A stretch of DNA of 29,256 nt from positions 1-29,256 of the forward strand of contig JBGQHM010000035.1 of assembly GCA_041497995.1 (NCBI GenBank), read 5' to 3'. The position numbers were made by a program, and so were the translations under genes. Within the stretch, counting starts at the first letter, position 1; every line of letters begins with the position of its first letter. The notes under the pieces were generated by a model. That model did no database searches, was not told the origin of the DNA, and saw only the letters and a list, made by a program, of their open reading frames with translations. Below, piece by piece: positions 23,712 to 29,256 of the stretch. Origin of the DNA: DATKMS01 sp041497995. GTDB taxonomy: Bacteria > Desulfobacterota > Binatia > HRBIN30.

Positions 23712-26700
23712 ATGGCTGCCGCCGCCCCGACATCCACACGTGGCGAGATCATCACTTTCTACTCGTACAAGGGTGGTACGGGTCGAACGATGGCGCTCGC
23801 CAACGTCGCCTGTCTCCTCGCTGAACGAGTTGGACCGGCCCGCCAGATCCTCGTCGTCGACTGGGACCTCGAAGCGCCTGGCCTCCACCGATTCATCCTG
23901 CCGCGGCTGGTGCAGTCCAAAGGATCGACGGATCTTGGCCTCGACGCGACTCCCGGAGTCATCGATCTCTTCACGGCGCTCCACGAAGCCCTGCCATCCA
24001 AACCCCCTGAGTCCGAGGAAGCCGCCGATTTCGTCGTGGAGAAGGCGTTCTCCTCCGTGGAGCTGCAATCGTTCATCGCGGAGACCGCTGTGCCCGGCGT
24101 CAGGATCCTCCGCGCGGGTCGAGACAACGACGGCCAGTATTCGCGGCGCGTGAGCACGTTCAACTGGGAAGATCTGTTTCGGAGGGGCCCCACCATCTAT
24201 CGAGCCTTCGCGGAGCGTATAGCGAATCTCTTCCCCTACGTATTGATCGATTCGCGGACGGGTCTGAGCGACATCAGTGGCATTTGCACCTCGCTTCTGC
24301 CCGAGAAGCTAGTGGTGGTCTTCACTCCGAATCGTCAGAGCCTGACCGGGGTGCGCGACCTCGTCGAGCGGGCGACGTCGTATCGCCGGAAGTCCGACGA
24401 TCTCCGTCCGCTGCTCGTGTATCCGCTCCCGTCGCGAATCGAGGGGTCGCTTGAACGCATGCGTGACCTCTGGCGCTTTGGTGATCGCGACCAAGACATC
24501 ATCGGCTATCAGCCGATGTTCGAGGGGCTGCTGGGGAAAACGTATGGGCTGGGAACGTGCAATCTCAAGGCGTACTTCACGGCGGTCCAGATCCAGCAAA
24601 CGCCGGACTATGCCTACGGCGAGCAGATTGCCGTGCTGCGCGAGAGCGATCGTTTGTCGCTGGGGAACAGCTTTCGAGTGTTCGTCGACCGGCTGGTCAG
24701 CAGTGCGCCGCCATGGGAGCGCGAAGAGGTGCCGAGACCCGTGGCGACGAGCAGCGGGGCAACGCCATCGCCTGCACCGGCAAGCAAAACGGCCACAGCA
24801 GAGCCTCAAGCGCCAACAGCACCACAAGCCACCGCACCCGCGGGGAGCGCGGCTCCGCAGGGAGTCGCACTCTCCGATCGGGCGGAGCAGAAGCTACGAG
24901 TCTTTCTTAGCTACGCACGGCCGGACCGCGAGCGCGTCGCGGCGATCGCCAGCGCGCTTGAGTCACGCGGGTTCGAGGTGTGGTTGGACCGCGACATCCC
25001 TGGGGGCGTCCGGTACGATCAAGCGGTTGCCGAAGCGCTCGACAGCTCGGACGTGGTAATCGTCTGCTGGTCCAGGGCGTCCGTCGTGTCGGATGCGGTG
25101 CTCGCCGAGGCGGGTGAAGGCCTTCGGCGCGGCGTGCTGATTCCAGCGCTCTTGGACGATGTAGCTCCGCCGATCGCCTTCCGATCAATCTCCTCTGCGG
25201 ACATGCGGCGGGACTTCCAGCGGGGCCTGGGCGACCTCGTCGACGCGGTCGCCGACGTCGCGGGCAGGGCGCCTGGCACTATCGTCTCAGCGGTTCCGCC
25301 CCCGATGGCTCCGCGGAGTATGCGGAGTCTATCGAGAAGTTTGCTTTTGTGGGGCGCCATTGGCGCTGGTCTCATGGTCATTGCCTCTTCATTGTTCGTG
25401 TTCCGGAGCGTGCAGCATGCAATCGACGCCTTTCCAGTTCCGAATTTCGTTAACTCCCAGACAGCGGATTGTGTGAAGACTGCCGATCTGCTCGGCCTGA
25501 GGCTCGTATTCAAAAACGAGCAGGGCCAGACATCCGACTCACTCCAAGGACTGGTGGTCAGCCAGGTACCCGCGGCGGAGGTGAAGGTTGCCAGGGGAGC
25601 CGTGGTCGAGTTGACGGTCGCGACTTCGCTAACGACGGTTCCCGTGGTCGTGGGCATGACCCTTGATGCGGCCCTTCCCGCGCTATCCAAAGCGCATCTA
25701 CATCTCACCGCCAAGGAATCGCGGGTGGTCCCCGACGCCAAACCGGGCACAATCATCGATCAATTGCCGCAGGCGGGCACCAGCGTCGCGGAAGGCACGG
25801 AAGTCAGGGTTGTCGTTGCGACCGGTGCTGTCCTGGGTAAGTTACTGCGCCACAACGGCGCGGTGAACTCGGCGCAGTTCAGCCCCGACGGCCAGCGCAT
25901 CGTCACGGCTTCGGCCGATAACACGCAGGTCTGGGATGCGCGCACGGGAGAGCTCGTCATGTCGCGACGCCAGGCCGGTGCAGTGAACGGAACGGTGAAC
26001 TCGGCGCAGTTCAGCCCCGACGGCCAGCGCATGGTCACGGCTTCGACCGACAACACCGCGCAGGTGTGGGATGCGCGCACAGGGGCGCCCGTCGGTGAGC
26101 CACTGCGCCACGACGGCGTGGTGAGCTCGGCGCAGTTCAGCCCCGACGGCCAGCGCATCGTCACGGCTTCGACCGACAACACCGCGCAGGTGTGGGATGC
26201 GCGCACAGGGGCGCGCGTCGGTGAGCCACTGCGCCACCACGGCGTGGTGAACTCGGCGCAGTTCAGCCCCGACGGCCAACACATCGTCACCGCTTCGGCC
26301 GACAAGACGGCGCGGGTCTGGGGGGCGCGCACTGGAGCGCGCGTCGGTGAGCCGCTGCGCCACCACGGTGCGGTGAACTCGGCGCAGTTCAGCCCCGATG
26401 GCCAGCGCATCGTCACGGCTTCGGCCGACAACACCGCGCAGGTCTGGGATGCGCGCACAGGAGCGCCCATCGGTGAGCCGCTGCGCCACAATGGCGCGGT
26501 GAACTCGGCGCAGTTCAGCCCCGACGGCCAGCGCATTGTCACAGCTTCGACCGACAACACCGCGCAGGTGTGGGATGCGCGCGCAGGGGCGCGCGTCGGT
26601 GAGCCACTGCGCCACGACGGCGCGGTGAACTCGGCGCAGTTCAGCCCCGACGGACAGCGCATCGTCACGGCTTCGAACGACAGGACGGCGCGGGTCTGGG

Positions 26701-26714
26701 CTCGATCACCGTAG
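23712..26714 (+). CDS. KGGTGR ATPase-TIR-TM-PASTA-WD40 multidomain protein
   Basis: A 1000-residue protein. Residues 11-335: ParA/MinD-like ATPase of the KGGVGR-variant group, with FYSYKGGTGRT (16-26; the usual second P-loop lysine is Arg25), VVDWDLEAPG (48-57) and YVLIDSRTG (176-184). Residues 340-390: Ala/Pro/Thr linker. Residues 394-515: a TIR domain with KLRVFLSYARPDRE, WLDRDIPGG and a candidate catalytic Glu466. Residues 544-564: transmembrane helix. Residues ~575-637 and 643-704: two PASTA domains. Residues ~710-997: seven WD40 repeats on a 42-residue period. If the N-terminus is cytoplasmic, PASTA and WD40 face outside. This suggests an external sensor linked through the membrane to a nucleotide switch and TIR effector. 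It follows the stand-alone TIR gene by 9 bp. I know no characterised protein with this full domain order. Confidence 0.9.
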   Translation: MAAAAPTSTRGEIITFYSYKGGTGRTMALANVACLLAERVGPARQILVVDWDLEAPGLHRFILPRLVQSKGSTDLGLDATPGVIDLFTALHEALPSKPPESEEAADFVVEKAFSSVELQSFIAETAVPGVRILRAGRDNDGQYSRRVSTFNWEDLFRRGPTIYRAFAERIANLFPYVLIDSRTGLSDISGICTSLLPEKLVVVFTPNRQSLTGVRDLVERATSYRRKSDDLRPLLVYPLPSRIEGSLERMRDLWRFGDRDQDIIGYQPMFEGLLGKTYGLGTCNLKAYFTAVQIQQTPDYAYGEQIAVLRESDRLSLGNSFRVFVDRLVSSAPPWEREEVPRPVATSSGATPSPAPASKTATAEPQAPTAPQATAPAGSAAPQGVALSDRAEQKLRVFLSYARPDRERVAAIASALESRGFEVWLDRDIPGGVRYDQAVAEALDSSDVVIVCWSRASVVSDAVLAEAGEGLRRGVLIPALLDDVAPPIAFRSISSADMRRDFQRGLGDLVDAVADVAGRAPGTIVSAVPPPMAPRSMRSLSRSLLLWGAIGAGLMVIASSLFVFRSVQHAIDAFPVPNFVNSQTADCVKTADLLGLRLVFKNEQGQTSDSLQGLVVSQVPAAEVKVARGAVVELTVATSLTTVPVVVGMTLDAALPALSKAHLHLTAKESRVVPDAKPGTIIDQLPQAGTSVAEGTEVRVVVATGAVLGKLLRHNGAVNSAQFSPDGQRIVTASADNTQVWDARTGELVMSRRQAGAVNGTVNSAQFSPDGQRMVTASTDNTAQVWDARTGAPVGEPLRHDGVVSSAQFSPDGQRIVTASTDNTAQVWDARTGARVGEPLRHHGVVNSAQFSPDGQHIVTASADKTARVWGARTGARVGEPLRHHGAVNSAQFSPDGQRIVTASADNTAQVWDARTGAPIGEPLRHNGAVNSAQFSPDGQRIVTASTDNTAQVWDARAGARVGEPLRHDGAVNSAQFSPDGQRIVTASNDRTARVWARSP
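25854..26711 (+). repeat. Seven near-identical WD40-coding units, 126-bp period
   Basis: The SAQFSPDGQ core recurs seven times at residues 718, 762, 804, 846, 888, 930 and 972. The last six are exactly 42 codons apart. DNA identity between units is very high: the segment coding this core is almost unchanged in every copy. This points to recent amplification or gene conversion within the gene. Seven units close one propeller. Confidence 0.9.
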
Positions 26715-26732
26715 GACAGAATAGGTCAACCG

Positions 26733-27131
26733 TTAGGGGTCAAGCTGTGCTGGTGCTTTCTTCAGCCATTTCGTCGCGCTGTTGATGTCACCAAACACCC
26801 GGAGATTGAAGCCCCGACTCTGGGCTACGTCCACGAACAGCGCGAACCGATCAAGGGCTTCAGGATCGTCAACAATCGCTACGGCCTTCACTACGCCCGC
26901 CGCGCTCAGTTCGGGAAATCGTTTTGTGGGCAACTCGTAGTTGTCGCGTGGCGCCAGCCGTCCCTCGAACTGTCGAACGTCCAGCAGGACCTTTGGAGTC
27001 CCTTCGCGTCCGCACGCCTCCACGATTTCCCGCGTGGCTGTCCACACGGTGTCACGGGTGCGTGCTCCGGTCACACGCACCTGCAAGATGTGCCCCGTCC
27101 TCTGGCTAGTTAAATGGTACGCCATCGCCAT
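26733..27131 (-). CDS. STAS/SEC14-like (SpoIIAA-like) domain protein
   Basis: A 132-residue protein with the alternating strand-helix layout of SpoIIAA-like/STAS_2 proteins. Strand segments include HILQVRVTG, PKVLLDVRQFEG, VKAVAIVDD and FNLRVFGD, and it ends in a helix (NSATKWLKK). Such proteins are mostly of unknown function; some bind lipids or act as anti-anti-sigma-like switches. The ATG at 27131 or 27125 could be the start; no clear ribosome binding site helps. It converges on the WD40 gene with an 18-bp gap. The upstream neighbour on the same strand, a response regulator, suggests a signalling context. Confidence 0.65.
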   Translation of the reverse strand: MAMAYHLTSQRTGHILQVRVTGARTRDTVWTATREIVEACGREGTPKVLLDVRQFEGRLAPRDNYELPTKRFPELSAAGVVKAVAIVDDPEALDRFALFVDVAQSRGFNLRVFGDINSATKWLKKAPAQLDP

Positions 27132-27232
27132 GGAAAACTATGCCACCGTGGCATCAGCGAACTCAACGCTAAAGTGTGGGGCTCGCGCAGCAGAGTGTGG
27201 GACCGGCGTGCCTGCTTGCACGCGCCATAACC

Positions 27233-27625
27233 TCAGCAGGTCGGCGGCGGCTTGCAATGCTGTTGGACGATGCGCAAAAGCGCTTGCAAGTCGGTGAGGG
27301 GCTTCTGAAAGTGAGCAACCACCCCGACGAGGGATCCATCGTGCTTTGAATCGTGGTGGGCGGACAAGACCACCACCGGGATGCCCGCGATCGTTTCATC
27401 CCGACACTGTTCGGCGCGGAATGCGAAGCCGTCCTTCACAGGCATCATCAAATCGAGCAAGATCAAACACGGCCGCATCCCGCCACGCAGGGCATCGAGC
27501 GCCTCTGCCCCGTTGCCGGCGGTTGCCACAGTGTGTCCCCGCGTCTCAATGAGAAGACGTAGCGCTTCGCGCATGTCCACATCGTCGTCCACGATCAATA
27601 CCGGGCCGTGAGATGCCCCCGCCAT
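27233..27625 (-). CDS. Single-domain response regulator (CheY-like receiver)
   Basis: A 130-residue receiver domain with no output domain. The acidic pair is in LIVDDDVD (Asp13-15). The phospho-acceptor is Asp58 in LILLDLMMP, the conserved Ser/Thr is Ser88 in VVVLSAH, and the lysine is Lys108 in HFQKPL. All sites needed for phosphorylation are present. The ATG at 27625 fits the domain start; the frame is open further upstream but without family similarity. No histidine kinase is in the window, so the phosphodonor is unknown. It lies between the STAS-like gene and the secreted HExxE protein, all on one strand. Confidence 0.88.
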   Translation of the reverse strand: MAGASHGPVLIVDDDVDMREALRLLIETRGHTVATAGNGAEALDALRGGMRPCLILLDLMMPVKDGFAFRAEQCRDETIAGIPVVVLSAHHDSKHDGSLVGVVAHFQKPLTDLQALLRIVQQHCKPPPTC

Positions 27626-27758
27626 GACGTGATCGTACCAACTTCGCGCACGGGAGCAACGGCCCCTGCGTTGGTGGGCCTGTCCCCAGGCAGCAGCGGC
27701 GGTCTCACACCACTCAGCATCACGCCCAAGCCGCAGTGGCTCCGGCAAGTGATGGCCC

Positions 27759-29256
27759 TTACGAGGGTGGCAAACAAACGAGCGTCAACGGATTCCGAGC
27801 GCGACCATTGGACGTCTTGAGTGAGACGCTCACCTTCTGCTTCCCGCTCCGGCCGCCCGATCGAGTCGCCACGGTGATGTCGATGTAGCCCGTGCATGCG
27901 TTCGGGCTGGCAGCGGCGGGTGCATACGCAATGCGTCCCTTGCTGCGTGTACCAGAGGAACCCGGATCGGCAACCACCAAGGCGTCGAGCAGCGCGGCCG
28001 CGCTCGCAGCGGCAGCCGGATTGCGGCTGGTAGTCGACGGCTGCGACACGGTGAGCGATGTAATCGCGCCGGGCGTGCAGCTGACCCGCGGGTCGTCGCT
28101 ATTCAAACACGCGCCCACATGGAACGTGCAAGTCCCGTCGGCGACGCCATCGAAGTCGCAGAAGGCATCGCCGTCCGCACAGGAGATGACGTTCCCCGGA
28201 AGACCCGTCACGTGTTGTGTCAAGTTGGGATACACGAGCCACTCCAACGCGCACTCGCGCCCCGCGCTGCTCCCGGCCACGCAGTTGCCGGGGAGCTTAT
28301 CGGTGCATGCAACCGGTGGCGCGGCGCACGGCACCGTGGCGATACACCCCTTCGCCGCATTCGACCACGTTGAATTGACGCGGAACGTTTGCGCGCCAAT
28401 GGTGAGGAAGAAGTCGCACGCGCTGGCTCTGCAAATGTCGGCGTTCTCGCTCTGCGTGCGGTCGCTGCCCCAGCCATCACCGTCCGGATCGGTGACCAGC
28501 TCGGTGAGCTCGTGTGACCCAACTGTCTCGAACGCTGGTGTCGGGTTCTCACTGCTGTCGGCGAAGCAGGTGCCTTCTGGCGTACTGCACGGATACGGGA
28601 GCACTGCGTAGCGAACGCGCGCACTCGGCGACACCCCGAAGCTGTCGTGGTAGCCACAGAAGGCGAAGTTCGTGCCCCCACAGCCGGTGCTCCCGTCGGG
28701 CGTCCGCACCACAGTTCCCTTGCTGGGCACCACAACATAGACGCGGTCGCTGCTCACGCTCGGGGCACGGCCGGCGGCCACTTCGGTCAGGATACGGGCC
28801 TGGATGCTTGAGTCCGGTAGCGGGTTGGGTGGAGCGCTGGAAATGATTTCGAATCCGTTGAACGTACCGTCGCCATAGACCATGCCGGGCACTTCGTATT
28901 CGTGCCACGCACACGCATACGCACTGCTGCCGAGCTGCTGATAGAGCGCGAGGATCGATTGCGCGGCAGCGAGGTGCTCCGCATCTGTTGTCCACTCGTT
29001 CCCCCAAAAGATCACGAACACATCCGGGCGCAGCACCAACGCGCCGCCGTGATACGCGAGCAGGTCTTGGCCTGGCTGGCAGTCAGTGCCGGGACGTCCG
29101 ACCGCGTCGTGCATCGCAGGAACTGCGGACGCGGCATCGCTCGACTGGTCCACGGACTGGGACGAGTCGCGACGGCCTACGGCGGGCCGCGGCGGCACCA
29201 AGCCACGTGGCGTCGCAGTCGCCTGCATCGCGCCGAGGCTCAGCACGAGTACGGAA
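27759..29256 (-). CDS. Secreted HExxE-motif protein (EXORDIUM- or metalloprotease-like), 5' end cut off
   Basis: At least 498 residues run off the right edge. The frame is open to the last base, and the first visible residues (SVLVLSLGAMQATA) read as the end of a signal peptide. VFVIFWGNEW and the later VGSHELTELVTDPDGDGW recall the EXORDIUM/phosphate-induced family and related secreted proteins, in which HExxE followed by a TDP turn may bind metal. Many cysteines (for example CGGTNFAFCGY and CAAPPVACTDKLPGNC) suggest disulfides outside the cell. The C-terminal ~100 residues look like a separate beta-rich domain. Enzyme activity is unproven. The missing 5' end, with the real start, lies beyond the window. 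Confidence 0.7.
   Translation of the reverse strand, partial: SVLVLSLGAMQATATPRGLVPPRPAVGRRDSSQSVDQSSDAASAVPAMHDAVGRPGTDCQPGQDLLAYHGGALVLRPDVFVIFWGNEWTTDAEHLAAAQSILALYQQLGSSAYACAWHEYEVPGMVYGDGTFNGFEIISSAPPNPLPDSSIQARILTEVAAGRAPSVSSDRVYVVVPSKGTVVRTPDGSTGCGGTNFAFCGYHDSFGVSPSARVRYAVLPYPCSTPEGTCFADSSENPTPAFETVGSHELTELVTDPDGDGWGSDRTQSENADICRASACDFFLTIGAQTFRVNSTWSNAAKGCIATVPCAAPPVACTDKLPGNCVAGSSAGRECALEWLVYPNLTQHVTGLPGNVISCADGDAFCDFDGVADGTCTFHVGACLNSDDPRVSCTPGAITSLTVSQPSTTSRNPAAAASAAALLDALVVADPGSSGTRSKGRIAYAPAAASPNACTGYIDITVATRSGGRSGKQKVSVSLKTSNGRARNPLTLVCLPPS

Noticed and set aside
25760..26668. A repetitive 302-codon minus-strand frame, and the thought of a CRISPR or satellite array
   Set aside because: The 126-bp period is exactly 42 codons of WD40 on the plus strand; units are adjacent with no spacers. 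The minus frame is the shadow of these repeats.

Overview
The window is high-GC chromosomal DNA from a bacterium. It carries housekeeping genes (cysteinyl-tRNA synthetase, acetyl-CoA synthetase, SufT, two tRNAs), a DUF3536-type GH57 glycoside hydrolase, a PF10118 metal-dependent hydrolase and a glutathione S-transferase. Many short imperfect inverted repeats lie between genes. This mix fits a free-living, probably uncultured, Desulfobacterota- or Binatota-like lineage. That placement is a guess from gene content only; there is no rRNA or phylogenetic marker comparison here.

Layout. 1-6336 is ordinary chromosome: a possible gene end with a hairpin, sufT (+), then on the minus strand an L,D-transpeptidase, an outer-membrane protein and a GST, then a PF10118 hydrolase (-) divergent from a SAM methyltransferase (+). 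6381-13849 is an integrated island. Its right end is an intact tRNA-Arg(UCG) gene and its left end is a 45-bp exact copy of that tRNA from the anticodon loop to the 3' end. The island encodes a two-gene minus-strand unit: a TIR-NB-ARC protein with 14 WD40 blades, followed 12 bp later by a single-chain fusion of the type VI secretion sheath proteins TssB and TssC. No other T6SS gene and no recognisable integrase is present. 13938-20608 returns to chromosome: an S23-type four-helix-bundle protein, cysS, acs and the GH57 enzyme, all on the minus strand and separated by palindromic intergenic repeats. 20827-22627 has a small (+) gene, tRNA-Ala(CGC) and three small minus-strand genes of unknown function. 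23070-26714 is a second NTPase/TIR/WD40 locus: a stand-alone TIR protein, then a 1000-residue protein that joins a KGGTGR-type ParA/MinD-like ATPase, a TIR domain, a transmembrane helix, two PASTA domains and one seven-bladed WD40 propeller. 26733-29256 (minus) has a STAS/SEC14-like protein, a single-domain response regulator and a secreted HExxE-type protein cut by the window edge.

The two loci use the same kinds of parts: a TIR (likely NAD-cleaving) effector, a nucleotide switch and a WD40 sensor. They use different NTPases and different partners. They are best read as two unrelated immune or conflict systems. The TIR-STAND/TssBC pair in the tRNA-Arg island is the strongest candidate for an undescribed system. 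The membrane-spanning KGGTGR-TIR-PASTA-WD40 protein is the second.
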